Assembly (NCBI GenBank): GCA_902475535.1
Contig: CABRZR010000003.1
Coordinates: forward strand, 103,980-167,979
Source of the DNA: QAMH01 sp900556425
GTDB taxonomy: Bacteria; Actinomycetota; Coriobacteriia; Coriobacteriales; QAMH01
Reading direction: 5' to 3'
DNA length: 64,000 nt
Shown: positions 44,627 to 53,961 of the stretch, one piece after another
Numbering within the stretch: position 1 is the first letter of the stretch
Layout: every line of letters starts with the position of its first letter
Made by a program: the position numbers and the translations under genes
The notes under the pieces: generated by a model
What the model was told of the DNA's origin: nothing
The model's input: the letters and a program-made list of their open reading frames with translations, nothing else
Database searches by the model: none

Positions 44627-45049
44627 CTACTCTTCTCCGGCCTCTTCGGACTCGCCCTCTTCGGCCTCAGCCTCAGCCTCGGCTGCTGCAGCGGCCTCCT
44701 CGGCTGCCTTGCGAGCTGCCTCTTCGGCGGCCTTCTTGGCGGCTTCCTCGGCGGCGATGCGATTGGCCTCGGTCTTGTTGGCAATGCGCTGAGCGAGCTT
44801 CTCGGGCAGCGGCTCGTTCTTCACGCTCGCGATGATCTTGGCAACGCGATCGGACGGCTGAGCGCCCTTGGCAATCCACTCATCGACCTTGGCGACATCG
44901 AGATCGATGACCGAAGGATCCCCCGCAGGGTCGTAGGTGCCGACCTGCTCGATGATACGACCGTCGCGCTTCTTGCGCTGATCGGCGACCACGATGCGAT
45001 AGAACGGGGCTTTGTGGGCACCATGACGTGCCAGACGGATGACTACCAA
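44627..45049 (-). CDS. rpsP: 30S ribosomal protein S16 with long charged tail
   Basis: S16 core (RLARHGAHKAPFYRIVVADQ, DGRIIEQVGTYDP, WIAKGAQPSDRVAKII) followed by an unusual tail. The usual protein is 80-90 residues, this one has 140: the last 45 are almost only Ala, Glu and Lys (AAEEAAKKAAEEAARKAAEE and on), forming a long charged helix that ends acidic. The start is a TTG at 45049 with AAGGAG 5 bases upstream. A small hairpin (45069-45076 with 45082-45089) lies in the leader. ffh, often adjacent, is absent; proS lies upstream. Confidence 0.95.
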   Translation of the reverse strand: MVVIRLARHGAHKAPFYRIVVADQRKKRDGRIIEQVGTYDPAGDPSVIDLDVAKVDEWIAKGAQPSDRVAKIIASVKNEPLPEKLAQRIANKTEANRIAAEEAAKKAAEEAARKAAEEAAAAAEAEAEAEEGESEEAGEE

Positions 45050-45170
45050 AACTTCTCCTTCAATCTATCGCCTGCACCCATTGCAGGCGTGAAATTGAGA
45101 CCTGGCGCGATGACGGGTCGCGCACGAACCGACATTGTAACGCAAACTCCGCGCGATGGAATAGGTTTTT

Positions 45171-46907
45171 CTACATCGAGGTGGTCACGGGTTCGAGAGC
45201 GGCGAGAGCATCGTGCACCGTGCGTATGATGTGCGAGACGGCCTCGCTCGTGTCGAGCTCAACCTTCTCGCCCGTCGCGCGGTCCTTGAACTCCACGATA
45301 TCGTTTTGTGCACCGCGTTTGCCAATGATCAGTTGATATGGCCAGCCGATGAGATCGGCGTCGGCGAATTTGACTCCGGCGCGCTCGTCACGGTCGTCAA
45401 GGGCGATTTCGATACCCGCTGCCTCGAGTTCGTCGGCGAGCTTGGACGCGAGCGGCTCGACAAGGTCGTCGCCCATCTGCAAGGGGATCACGCAGACATG
45501 GGCAGGTGCGATGCTCGCGGGCCAATACATGCCGTTCTCGTCGTTGCGTTGCTCGACGACAGCCGCCATCGAGCGTGTCACGCCAATGCCGTAGCAACCC
45601 ATGACGTAGGGCTTCTCGACACCATCGGCATCCATATACGTGGCGTTCATGGCCTCTGAGTACTTCGTGCCAAGTTTGAAGACCTGGCTTACCTCGATGC
45701 CACGAGAACCCGAGAGCACCTTGCCGCAAGCGGGGCACAGGTCACCCGGCTTGGCGAGCACGAGGTCGACCCAGGCATCGGGCGTGAAGTCGCGACCGGG
45801 CTCGGCACCCAGGAAATGATAGCCATCCTCGTTGGCGCCGACGGCCCAGGCATGCGTGCCCTCGAGCGCGGCATCGCAGATGCAGACAACGCCATCGGGC
45901 AGGTCGACCGGACCCATCGAGCCCTTGTGCAGACCCGCATCGAGCATCTCCTCGTCCGTGAGCAGACGCCAACCATCGATGGCCTTTTCGGCCTTGATGT
46001 CGTTGAGCTCGTGATCGCCGGGGATGAACAGGGCGTAGATCTTGCCATCATCGCCCGTACCCGACAGGGCCTTCACGGTCGCGTTCTCGGGAATGTCGAG
46101 GAAGGCCGCAAGGTCGGCGATGGTGTGCACGCCCGGCGTGGCTATCTTCTCGAGCGCACGCTCCTCGCCAAGCGCCATCGTGACGCCGACGTTCGCCGCC
46201 TCGGCATCGGCCGCAAAGCCACAGGTGCAATGCACAAGGTCTGACTCGCCGGCATCGGCAAGCGCCATGAATTCGCAGGTCTCCGAACCGCCAATCTGGC
46301 CGGAATCAGCCTCGACCATGCGGTACTCGAGACCAAGACGCTCGCACACGCGCGCGTAGGCGACTTCCATATCGCGATAGCTCTCGTCAAGCGATTCCTC
46401 GTCGGCATTGAAGCTGTAGGCGTCCTTCATCACGAACTCGCGCGTCCTGAACAGGCCGAAGCGCGGGCGCATCTCGTCGCGGAACTTCACTTGCATCTGC
46501 CACAGCGTGCAAGGAAGGTCCTTGTAGCTGCGCAGCTCGTCGCGCACGAGGCTCGTGATGAGCTCTTCGTGCGTGGGGCCGAGGCAGAGCTCACGCTCAT
46601 GGCGGTCATTGAGACGCATGAGCTCGGGACCATAATCATCCCAGCGCCCCGACTCGTGCCAGAGCTCGGCAGGCTGCAAAATGGGCATGAGGATCTCCTG
46701 GGCGCCTGTCGCGTTCATCTCCTCGCGCACGATATCTTGGACCTTGTTGAGCACGGTCATGCCCAACGGCAAGAAGGTGTAGGTACCCGATCCCATCTGA
46801 CGAATCATACCCGCACGAAGCAACAGCTTGTGGCTTGCGATATCTGCTCCGGCAGGATCTTCCTTCAACGTCGGACAATAGGTCTTGCTCATACGCATGA
46901 TGCTCAT
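45171..46907 (-). CDS. proS: Prolyl-tRNA synthetase, bacterial type with editing insert
   Basis: Class II synthetase charging tRNA-Pro. ATG 46907 (GAGG at 8 bases) gives 578 residues: the catalytic motifs RAGMIRQMGSGTYTFLPLG, GPTHEELIT and FRDEMRPRFGLFRTREFVMKDAYSF, then the INS editing domain (about residues 220-390) that clears mischarged Ala-tRNA, motif 3 in YGIGVTRSMAAVVEQ and a C-terminal anticodon domain. The internal Cys-rich CPACGK segment around residue 412 is part of the insert. An open frame to 46976 is rejected. Confidence 0.96.
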   Translation of the reverse strand: MSIMRMSKTYCPTLKEDPAGADIASHKLLLRAGMIRQMGSGTYTFLPLGMTVLNKVQDIVREEMNATGAQEILMPILQPAELWHESGRWDDYGPELMRLNDRHERELCLGPTHEELITSLVRDELRSYKDLPCTLWQMQVKFRDEMRPRFGLFRTREFVMKDAYSFNADEESLDESYRDMEVAYARVCERLGLEYRMVEADSGQIGGSETCEFMALADAGESDLVHCTCGFAADAEAANVGVTMALGEERALEKIATPGVHTIADLAAFLDIPENATVKALSGTGDDGKIYALFIPGDHELNDIKAEKAIDGWRLLTDEEMLDAGLHKGSMGPVDLPDGVVCICDAALEGTHAWAVGANEDGYHFLGAEPGRDFTPDAWVDLVLAKPGDLCPACGKVLSGSRGIEVSQVFKLGTKYSEAMNATYMDADGVEKPYVMGCYGIGVTRSMAAVVEQRNDENGMYWPASIAPAHVCVIPLQMGDDLVEPLASKLADELEAAGIEIALDDRDERAGVKFADADLIGWPYQLIIGKRGAQNDIVEFKDRATGEKVELDTSEAVSHIIRTVHDALAALEPVTTSM

Positions 46908-46997
46908 GTTGTATCCTCGCTTGCGCTCGTGCTCGAAACATATGTCGCACATGGTACCACGTAGGCACAACTGCAATGAAAGCCATATCCACGCAAA

Positions 46998-47024
46998 AGG
47001 GGCAGATGCAATGCATCTGCCCCT
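46998..47024 (-). terminator. Intrinsic terminator after the 56-aa gene
   Basis: AGGGGCAGATGC (46998-47009) pairs with 47013-47024 over a 3-base loop; in minus-strand RNA it is followed by UUUUGCG. It lies between the 56-aa gene and proS. Confidence 0.85.
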
Positions 47025-47089
47025 CTCCCACGGCTTCAGTGCCGAATCCAGACCTTCGGCGCAGGAATCCGTTTACCTTCGAAACGCGC

Positions 47090-47260
47090 TTATCGCTCCT
47101 CGTTGCCCACGAAGGCACCACGCACGGAGCAAGCCAGCGCACCGTCACGATAGTTGTCCTCGGAGAAGGTGCTCTGAATCTTGCCGTCCTGGGCGATGTA
47201 GGAAACCATCTCCTCGACGGTCATCTTGGTGTAGTCGCGATAAGTGTGATTGCAAGCCAT
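47090..47260 (-). CDS. Small conserved-looking protein of unknown function
   Basis: A 56-residue ORF with ATG at 47260 and AAAGGAG 7 bases upstream, closed by its own terminator at 46998-47024. It starts MACNHTYRDYTKMTVEEMVS and contains two Cys (3 and 46 region) and Tyr/Asp-rich segments; no membrane segment or known motif. An open frame to 47299 is unsupported. The complete set of RBS, short gene and dedicated terminator argues that it is real and separately expressed. Function unknown. Confidence 0.75.
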   Translation of the reverse strand: MACNHTYRDYTKMTVEEMVSYIAQDGKIQSTFSEDNYRDGALACSVRGAFVGNEER

Positions 47261-47528
47261 TACGTACTCCTTTACTTGGCATCCAACAAAAGCAGGCACA
47301 CCTTAGCAGCAACGAGAACGGTAATTTATTCTGATTTTCGGATAAAGATTTGAGATTCAAGGGAAGTCGCGAGCATCGTACCCGCTCAGCAGCATCATGA
47401 TGTCGCTGTTGCCGCAAACGGACACCCCGTGCAAATACGGCACAGCCGTCAGCGGCACGAGTACACAATCAAGACAGACGGACAATCGTCGCCCCGAGGT
47501 CAAATCCCAGGCGTCGCCAAAGCACGAA
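47261..47528. other. Gap with no recognised gene
   Basis: An AT-rich patch around 47320-47360 probably holds the promoter of the 56-aa gene. From 47361 to 47528 the composition returns to normal but no ORF with a ribosome binding site, tRNA or repeat is visible on either strand. Confidence 0.5.
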
Positions 47529-47560
47529 GACGCCCCGGAGCAACGTGAGTCCGGGGCGTC
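47529..47560 (-). terminator. Hairpin downstream of aspS
   Basis: GACGCCCCGGA (47529-47539) pairs perfectly with 47550-47560 over a 10-base loop, 20 bases after the aspS stop. No U tract on the minus strand; terminator by position and strength. Confidence 0.75.
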
Positions 47561-47579
47561 CTCGATGTGAAAGCGAAAA

Positions 47580-49367
47580 CTAGAGATTGATGCTGATGTT
47601 GGCTTCCTTGAGCTGGCGACGGCTCACCTCGCCGGGTGCGCCCGTCATCGGGTCGGCACCCGAACTCGTCTTGGGGAAGGCGATGACATCGCGAATGGAG
47701 GCATAGCCGCCGATGAGCATGACCAGGCGGTCGAGGCCAAGCGCGATGCCGCCATGAGGGGGCGCGCCGAAGCCAAGCGCCGTGATGAGGAATCCGAATT
47801 GCTCGTCGATTTGCTCGTCGCTCATGCCAATCTGACGCAGGATGCGGCGCTGCAGCTCGGGCTGGTGGATACGAATGGTGCCGCCGCCCATCTCGAAACC
47901 GTCCATGACGATGTCGTAGGAGTAGCTTCCGCAGGCAAGCGGATCGCTCTCGATCTTGTCGAGATCCTCGTCGCGCACGCGCGTGAACGGATGATGCTCG
48001 GCGGCGTAGCGCTTCTCGTCCTCGTCGTAGCGGAACATCGGGAAGTTCACGACCCAGCACAGATCATGCGTGCCCGGCTCGACAAGGTTCATGGCGTGTG
48101 CCATGTGCAGACGCATGTTGCCCAAGACCTCGTTGACGACGCTCGTGCTATCGGCACCGAACATGACGAGATCGCCCGGTTCGACGTCGAGCGCCGTCTT
48201 GATCGCCTCGATCTCATCTTCGGTGAAGAACTTGGTGATGGGGCTGTTGACCTTGCCCTCGCTGCGGAATTGGATCCAGGCCATGCCCTTGGCGCCCCAC
48301 TCGAGAGCCAGATCGCCCAGCTTGTCGATTTGCGCGCGCGGCCAGTCGCCCGCGCCCTTGGCGTTGATGGCCTTGACGACGCCGCCATTGGCAAGCGCGC
48401 CGGAGAAGACCTTGAAGCCGCAGTCCTTGACGATATCGGAGATGTCGATGAGCTCCATGCCAAAACGGCGGTCCGGACGGTCGGTGCCATAGCGGGCCAT
48501 GGCTTCGGCGTAGGGCACGCGATCGAGCGGGAAGCTCACGTCGTCGATTCCGACGGCCTTGAAGACCTCGGCGAGCACGTCTTCCATCATGTTCATGACA
48601 TCGTCTTCGGTGACGAAGGACATCTCGATGTCGACCTGGGTGAACTCGGGCTGACGGTCGGCGCGCAGGTCCTCGTCGCGGAAGCAGCGCGCGACCTGGT
48701 AATAGCGCTCGATGCCGCCAATCTGCGTGAGCTGCTTGAAGAGCTGCGGCGATTGGGGCAGCGCATAGAAGTGGCCGGGGTTGGTGCGCGACGGCACGAT
48801 GAAGTCGCGTGCGCCCTCGGGGGTGGACTTACCGAGAATCGGGGTCTCGACCTCGATGAAGAGGCGCTCGTGCAGGGCGTTGCGAATCGACCAGGTGACG
48901 GTGTCACGCAGACGCAGGGCCTCGGCAACGGGCGTGCGACGCATGTCGAGATAGCGCCACTTCATGCGCGTGAGCTCGTCGGTGTCGATATCGTCATCGA
49001 GCGGGAAGGGCGGCGTGGCGGATTCGTTGAGGATCGTGCACTCGTTCACGACCACATCGATCTCGCCCGTGGGCAAATCGGGGTTGGCAGTGTCTTCGGG
49101 ACGCTCGCGCACGAAACCGGTGATCTCGATGGCCCACTCGGGACGCATCCTCTCGCCCAACTCGAAGCAATCCTTGGCGGTATCGGGGTCGAAAACGACC
49201 TGCGTAATGCCCGTGCGGTCGCGCAAATCGACGAAGATGAGACCGCCGTGGTCACGCCTGCGGGCGACCCAGCCAGTAAGCGTCACCGTCTGGCCGATAT
49301 CCTCGCGACGCAGCTCGCCACAGGTATGCGTGTGCATGGAGTACTCGTTTGCAAAATCCTCAGGCAC
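47580..49367 (-). CDS. aspS: Aspartyl-tRNA synthetase
   Basis: Class IIb synthetase; bacterial type with OB-fold anticodon domain (TVTLTGWVARRRDHGGLIFVDLRDRTG), catalytic core motif 2 FRDEDLRADRQPEFTQVDIEMSF, the GAD insertion domain (residues about 290-410) and motif 3 GIALGLDRLVML. 595 residues, normal for this type. The start is GTG at 49367 with AAGGAGGG 6 bases upstream; an ATG ten codons later lacks an SD. Whether it also forms Asp-tRNA-Asn cannot be told with certainty. It follows hisS by 123 bases, a very common pairing. Confidence 0.97.
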   Translation of the reverse strand: MPEDFANEYSMHTHTCGELRREDIGQTVTLTGWVARRRDHGGLIFVDLRDRTGITQVVFDPDTAKDCFELGERMRPEWAIEITGFVRERPEDTANPDLPTGEIDVVVNECTILNESATPPFPLDDDIDTDELTRMKWRYLDMRRTPVAEALRLRDTVTWSIRNALHERLFIEVETPILGKSTPEGARDFIVPSRTNPGHFYALPQSPQLFKQLTQIGGIERYYQVARCFRDEDLRADRQPEFTQVDIEMSFVTEDDVMNMMEDVLAEVFKAVGIDDVSFPLDRVPYAEAMARYGTDRPDRRFGMELIDISDIVKDCGFKVFSGALANGGVVKAINAKGAGDWPRAQIDKLGDLALEWGAKGMAWIQFRSEGKVNSPITKFFTEDEIEAIKTALDVEPGDLVMFGADSTSVVNEVLGNMRLHMAHAMNLVEPGTHDLCWVVNFPMFRYDEDEKRYAAEHHPFTRVRDEDLDKIESDPLACGSYSYDIVMDGFEMGGGTIRIHQPELQRRILRQIGMSDEQIDEQFGFLITALGFGAPPHGGIALGLDRLVMLIGGYASIRDVIAFPKTSSGADPMTGAPGEVSRRQLKEANISINL

Positions 49368-49490
49368 TGTATGCCCTCCTTCATCATGCGATCCGCCATA
49401 GACAGTGGAGGACCGCGCCTTTCCTTATCACAAGGTAGCTATTATGAAACAAGCGACAAGCCCACGCGAGGGGCATTTCGCCAAGCGTAC

Positions 49491-50801
49491 CTAGAGCAAG
49501 CGCGCCATATCCTCGGCAATGGTATCGAGTGATACGGGCGTCTCCTCGTGCGTGCTCATGTTGCGTGCCGTGCACGTACCTGAAGCCAGCTCGTCGGGAC
49601 CGATAACGAGCACGTAAGCCGCCTGCGTCTTGCCGGCGACCTTGAATTGCGACTTGAGCGAACGGCCTTGCATGTCCATCTGCGCGGCGATACCCGCATC
49701 ACGCAGAGCCTGCACGATGGCGAAGGCATCCTCGGCAAGTGCGGCGTCGGCGAGCGCGACGTAGACGAAGGGACGACTCTCGGGCGCAAGGTCGATGCCG
49801 AGTTCCTCGAGTACGAGCAGGATGCGCTCGAAGCCAACGGCAAAGCCGAGACCCGGCAGGTCCTTGCCCGAAATCTCGCCCATGAGCTTGTCGTAGTGAC
49901 CACCGCCACCGATGGCGGTCTGCGTTCCCAGGCCAGCCGTAACCTGCACCTCGAAGACGGTACCCGTGTAATAGTCGAAGCCGCGGACGAGACGGGGATC
50001 CTCCACGTACGAGATGCCGGCGGCACTCAAGCACGACTTGACCTGCTCGAAGCGATCGGAGCAGCTTTCGCACAGGTAGTCCGAAAAGCGCGGAGCGTCA
50101 TCCATGACATGCTTGCACGTCTCGTTCTTGCAGTCGAAGGAGCGCAGCGGATTGGCGTCGATGCGACGCTTGCACTCATCACAGAGTTCGTCGGCATGCT
50201 CGGCCTCGTAATCGCGCACCGCCTGCGTGTAAGCGGGGCGACACGATTCGTCACCCATCGAGTTGATGAGCAGCGTCATCTGCTCGGCGGGGATGCCGAG
50301 CGCGGCGAAGAAGCGCATGCACATGATGATCATCTCGGCATCGGCGATTGGCTCGGTAGCGCCAAGGCACTCGACACCCACCTGTCTGAATTCGCGATAG
50401 CGCCCCTTCTGCGGACGCTCGGCACGAAACATGGGGCCCGCATACCAGAGCTTTGCCGGAGCCGCGCCCTGCGGCACGAGGGCGTGCTCGGCGATGGCAC
50501 GCACGACACCCGCCGTGCCTTCGGGACGCAGCGAGAGGACCTGGTCGCTCTTGAGCGTGGTGCCCTCGCGCATTGCCTGCATGGCTCCCATCGACCGTAC
50601 CGAGAAGAGCTCCTTGCTGGCAACATCACTCGTCTCTCCCACGCTGCGCGTGAAGAGCTCGGTGCTCTCGAAGATCGGCGTCTGGATGGGCTCGTAGCCG
50701 TAAGCGGAAAACACCTCGTTTGCGCGTGCGACGAACTCAAGCCATGCACCTGCACGGTCAAAGATAAGATCCTGAGTGCCTTTCGGCGCCTTGTATCGCA
50801 T
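49491..50801 (-). CDS. hisS: Histidyl-tRNA synthetase
   Basis: Class II synthetase. The 436 residues start MRYKAPKGTQDLIFDRAG, with LRPEGTAGVVRAIAEH (motif 2 region), YAGPMFRAERPQKGRYREFRQVGVE, the histidine-specific GFDYYTGTVFEV and motif 3 GLGFAVGFERILL, and a C-terminal anticodon domain. A Cys cluster (CDECKRRIDANP then CKNETCKH and CESC) between residues about 200-245 may bind zinc. It overlaps the preceding gene by one base. Confidence 0.96.
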   Translation of the reverse strand: MRYKAPKGTQDLIFDRAGAWLEFVARANEVFSAYGYEPIQTPIFESTELFTRSVGETSDVASKELFSVRSMGAMQAMREGTTLKSDQVLSLRPEGTAGVVRAIAEHALVPQGAAPAKLWYAGPMFRAERPQKGRYREFRQVGVECLGATEPIADAEMIIMCMRFFAALGIPAEQMTLLINSMGDESCRPAYTQAVRDYEAEHADELCDECKRRIDANPLRSFDCKNETCKHVMDDAPRFSDYLCESCSDRFEQVKSCLSAAGISYVEDPRLVRGFDYYTGTVFEVQVTAGLGTQTAIGGGGHYDKLMGEISGKDLPGLGFAVGFERILLVLEELGIDLAPESRPFVYVALADAALAEDAFAIVQALRDAGIAAQMDMQGRSLKSQFKVAGKTQAAYVLVIGPDELASGTCTARNMSTHEETPVSLDTIAEDMARLL

Positions 50802-51208
50802 TACTTGCCATCCTTTTCATTCGTCTGGTCTCCGCCTGCGACAGTCTCGTCGCTCACGATGATGGCGTCGACATCAATGGGCTGCGGGTCATCCGGGCCT
50901 TGCGCGTCCTCGACAGTCGCGCTCATGGTCGCAAGCTCGTCCTCATATGCCTGCTTGTGAGCGGCGTTTTCCTCGATGCGAGCTATGAGCTCGGCATGCG
51001 ATGCACGAAACGCCGCATCATCTGCCAGCTGCTCGTAGACATCGCGGCCAAGCTGCTGCATGAGCTTGTTCTCCTCAAGCACCAGATCGGCAATCTTCAT
51101 CTTGATCTTGGCCTTAGTTGCCACATCACCCGCCGTCGACGCAAGCCCTGACACGAACTCGCTGCCCTTGTCGATGAGCTCTTTGGCGGTTTCCTGAAAA
51201 CTACTCAT
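50801..51208 (-). CDS. Coiled-coil protein of unknown function upstream of hisS
   Basis: A 135-residue, mostly helical protein: MSSFQETAKELIDKGSEFVS at the N-terminus, a helical middle (KMKIADLVLEENKLMQQLGRD and EENAAHKQAYEDELATM) and an acidic disordered tail. No enzymatic motif, Cys or membrane span. It overlaps the hisS start by one base and is separated from rpmB by a strong terminator. The N-terminal pattern is reminiscent of small coiled-coil proteins found in many Coriobacteriia, but I do not recognise a named family. Confidence 0.75.
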   Translation of the reverse strand: MSSFQETAKELIDKGSEFVSGLASTAGDVATKAKIKMKIADLVLEENKLMQQLGRDVYEQLADDAAFRASHAELIARIEENAAHKQAYEDELATMSATVEDAQGPDDPQPIDVDAIIVSDETVAGGDQTNEKDGK

Positions 51209-51246
51209 GCATGGCTCCTTTGCAGATGATGGTCATGTACGCAAAA

Positions 51247-51264
51247 GAGGCCCATCAGGGCCTC
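51247..51264 (-). terminator. Intrinsic terminator after rpmB
   Basis: GAGGCCC (51247-51253) pairs with 51258-51264 over ATCA; minus-strand RNA continues UUUUGCG. Clear rho-independent terminator between rpmB and the coiled-coil gene. Confidence 0.88.
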
Positions 51265-51291
51265 TCGGGGTAACGCGTATATGCACGAAGA

Positions 51292-51483
51292 CTAGGCGCG
51301 GGTGACCTTGCCGGCCTTCAGGCAGCTCGTGCAAACGTTTGCCTTGCGAACGTGACCCTTGGCGTCCTTGATGGTGACCTTCTGGATGTTGGGACGAAAG
51401 ACCCTGTTGGTCACACGGTGGGAGTGGCTGACATTGCGGCCTGCTGCCGGATGCTTTCCGCAGACCTCGCATACCTTCGACAT
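51292..51483 (-). CDS. rpmB: 50S ribosomal protein L28
   Basis: L28 with 62 residues from ATG 51483 (AAGGAG upstream). The sequence MSKVCEVCGKHPAAGRNVSH, HRVTNRVFRPNIQKV and the tail CTSCLKAGKVTRA shows a complete zinc-ribbon set of four Cys (5, 8 and the CTSC pair), so this is the zinc-binding (C+) form rather than the zinc-independent paralogue. The open frame to 51546 is not supported. It stands alone with its own terminator. Confidence 0.97.
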   Translation of the reverse strand: MSKVCEVCGKHPAAGRNVSHSHRVTNRVFRPNIQKVTIKDAKGHVRKANVCTSCLKAGKVTRA

Positions 51484-51634
51484 CTTCGTTCTCCTTGCTA
51501 CAAACGGCTTACGCCGGATTTCCATGCGGATTAAGCGTGTCACCACGCGAATTCAGAACTATAGCACAAATTGCATGAATTGAGACGATGATTTTCCGGG
51601 TGGCGTGGATTCCTCGTTTGTCCGTCGACAATCC

Positions 51635-52573
51635 CTATGACCTTGGGTGAGCATCCTTGTAGACGTCCTTCATGCGCTGCAGCGACAGATGCGTGTAGAC
51701 TTGCGTCGTCGAAAGGCTCGCATGCCCGAGCATCTCCTGTACGCTACGCAGATCCGCCCCGCCTTCCACCAGGTCGGTCGCGAAGGCATGGCGCATGTCA
51801 TGGGGATGCAAGCTCGGGTCAAGGCCCGCCTGGGCGGCGCGTTGCTTGAAGACGCGTCGCAGGCTGTCGGCAGACATCGCGTTTCCGCGCGTGGAGACGA
51901 AGAGCGCGTTGCTGTGCGTCTCGCCAAGAAGAATGAGGCGACCCTGGCGCATATAGCGCTCCACCGCATCAAGTGCCACTGGATACAGGGGCACGATGCG
52001 CTCCTTGGAACCCTTGCCAAAGAGACGGATGCTTGCATCCGAGAAATTGACGTCAGCAAGCTCGAGACGGGCAAGCTCGGCAATACGGGCGCCACTCGCA
52101 TAAAGCAGCTCGAGGAAGGCTTGGTCGCGCAGGCCGACGGGATCGTCTTCGCATACGGCAAGCAATCGCTCGATGTCGGAATCGCTCGTCTTGCGCGGGA
52201 GGTCGCGCCCCAGCTTGGGCGATGACGTCGCTGCCGCGGGATTGAGCTGCGTGACATTCTGGACGTTCAGGTACTTGAAGAAGGTGCGTATGGCCGAAAG
52301 GCGTCGAGAGACCGTCTTGGGAGTATAGCCAGAGGCATTGAGCTCCACAAGGTAACGGCGAAACCGACGATACTCCACCTGGAGCGGGTCGAGACCACTG
52401 CGTGCGGCCCAATCAAGGTAGCTGCGTATGTCGATGCAGTACGCACGCACGGTATTATCGGAAAGCCCCCGCTCGATCGAGAGATGCCGCGCAAAGGCGC
52501 AAGCCCAACGCACGGCACTCGTGCCGAGGCGCTCGTCGGCGAAGCATTCCTCGGGAGAGAAGGCCTTCGTCAT
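51635..52573 (-). CDS. Tyrosine recombinase of the XerC/XerD type
   Basis: A 312-residue tyrosine recombinase with an N-terminal SAM-like DNA-binding domain and complete catalytic set: Arg163 (GARIAEL), Lys187 (FGKGSKE), His258 and Arg261 (HPHDMRHA), His284 (LGHAS) and the nucleophile Tyr293 (VYTH). XerCD resolve chromosome dimers at dif. In many Firmicutes/Actinobacteria xerC lies between trmFO and codY/hslV; here trmFO overlaps by 4 bases, supporting a housekeeping role rather than a mobile-element integrase. XerC versus XerD cannot be separated by eye. Confidence 0.92.
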   Translation of the reverse strand: MTKAFSPEECFADERLGTSAVRWACAFARHLSIERGLSDNTVRAYCIDIRSYLDWAARSGLDPLQVEYRRFRRYLVELNASGYTPKTVSRRLSAIRTFFKYLNVQNVTQLNPAAATSSPKLGRDLPRKTSDSDIERLLAVCEDDPVGLRDQAFLELLYASGARIAELARLELADVNFSDASIRLFGKGSKERIVPLYPVALDAVERYMRQGRLILLGETHSNALFVSTRGNAMSADSLRRVFKQRAAQAGLDPSLHPHDMRHAFATDLVEGGADLRSVQEMLGHASLSTTQVYTHLSLQRMKDVYKDAHPRS

Positions 52574-53898
52574 GATTGCGATACCCCATCGAAGAGGTCG
52601 GGGCGCCCCGCAACGAAATCGTCGATAGCCGCATGCGCCCGCGCGGCATAGGCAGCCTTGCGCTCGCGCTTGTTGCGTATCTTGGGTTCGATGGGATCGA
52701 TGATGCCGTAATTGACATGCATGGGCTGGTAATCTTTTGTGCCAGGATCGGTCGCATACGCGAGCAGACAGCCAAAGAGCGAGTCGCGTGGCAAGACCGG
52801 TGCATCAAGACCGGCAAGCTCGGCATAGACGGCGAGCGCGACGAAGAGCCCCGAAGCGACGGCCTCGAGATAGCCTTCGGTACCCGTGAGTTGACCTGCG
52901 AGGTGCACCTCGGGCCTCGAGGGGATGGCGAGCGTCTTCGTCAGCACGTGCGGTGTGTCGACAAAGGTGTTGCGATGCATGACGCCGAAGCGCGAGAACT
53001 CGGCGTTCTCTAGGCCGGGAATCATCCTGAAGACGCGCTCCTGCTCGCCAAAGCGCAGGTTAGTCTGAAAGCCGACGAGGTTGTATGCCGTCGCCGCGGC
53101 GTTCTCGGCGCGCAGCTGCACGGCGGCCCAGGGGCGCTTACCCGTACGCGGATCGGTAAGCCCAACCGGTTTGAGGGCACCATGCGAGAGCGCATCGCGC
53201 CCGGTACGCGCGACTTCCTCGACTGGCTGGCAAGCTGCGAAGAGCTCGCGGCGCTCGAAATCTTTCTCGATGACGCGGCCCGCGTTGACGAGCTCGCCAA
53301 CGAAGGCTTCGTATTCCTCACGATTCATCGGAGCGTTGAGATAGTCGGCCGTGTCACCTTTGTCATAGCGTGACTGGGCGAAGATGACCGAGCGGTCAAG
53401 AGAGTCCGCCTCGACGATCGGAGCTGCCGCATCATAGAACGCAAGACCTTGCGAGCCGAGCTCGTCGGCAAGTTGCCTCGCGAGCGCATCAGCCGTGAGT
53501 GGGCCGGTCGCGATGATAACCGGACCATCGGGGATGCTCGTGCACTCCTCGCGCACGAGCCTGATGTTGGGCGATGCGTCGATCAGGCGCTGCACGGCAG
53601 CGGAGAACTCGTCGCGATCGACTGCGAGCGCACCGCCTGCGGCCACGCGCGTATCAAAGGCGCAGGCAAGGAGCCTGGAGCCAAGCGCGTCGAGCTCGTA
53701 TTTGAGCGATCCTGCCGCCGTTTCGGGATCGACGCTCTTGAGGGAGTTCGAACAGACGAGCTCGGCGACGTTGCCCGTCTTGTGTACGGGCGTGGGATGC
53801 TCGGGGCGCATTTCGACCAGACGTACGGGCACACCGCGCAAGGCGAGCTGCAAAGCGGCCTCGCAACCGGCGAGCCCTGCCCCGATGACCGTGACCAT
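52570..53898 (-). CDS. trmFO: Methylenetetrahydrofolate-tRNA (uracil54-C5)-methyltransferase
   Basis: Folate- and FAD-dependent enzyme making m5U54 (T54) in tRNA. ATG 53898 (AGAGGG 6 bases upstream) opens MVTVIGAGLAGCEAALQLAL, a FAD dinucleotide motif, followed by VEMRPEHPTPVHKTGNVAELVCSNSLKS, the GidA-like signature of TrmFO, and LFGCLLAYATDPGTKDYQPM near the end. 442 residues, normal. An open frame to 53928 is unsupported. It overlaps the recombinase gene by 4 bases. Confidence 0.96.
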   Translation of the reverse strand: MVTVIGAGLAGCEAALQLALRGVPVRLVEMRPEHPTPVHKTGNVAELVCSNSLKSVDPETAAGSLKYELDALGSRLLACAFDTRVAAGGALAVDRDEFSAAVQRLIDASPNIRLVREECTSIPDGPVIIATGPLTADALARQLADELGSQGLAFYDAAAPIVEADSLDRSVIFAQSRYDKGDTADYLNAPMNREEYEAFVGELVNAGRVIEKDFERRELFAACQPVEEVARTGRDALSHGALKPVGLTDPRTGKRPWAAVQLRAENAAATAYNLVGFQTNLRFGEQERVFRMIPGLENAEFSRFGVMHRNTFVDTPHVLTKTLAIPSRPEVHLAGQLTGTEGYLEAVASGLFVALAVYAELAGLDAPVLPRDSLFGCLLAYATDPGTKDYQPMHVNYGIIDPIEPKIRNKRERKAAYAARAHAAIDDFVAGRPDLFDGVSQS

Positions 53899-53961
53899 CG
53901 GAAACCCTCTATCGACCATAGACAACAAACGACCTCACCTATAGAGAACCGCTCCAAAGCC

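Noticed and set aside
51635..52573. Mobile-element integrase
   Set aside because: The recombinase overlaps trmFO and has an XerC/D architecture, so housekeeping chromosome resolution is more likely.
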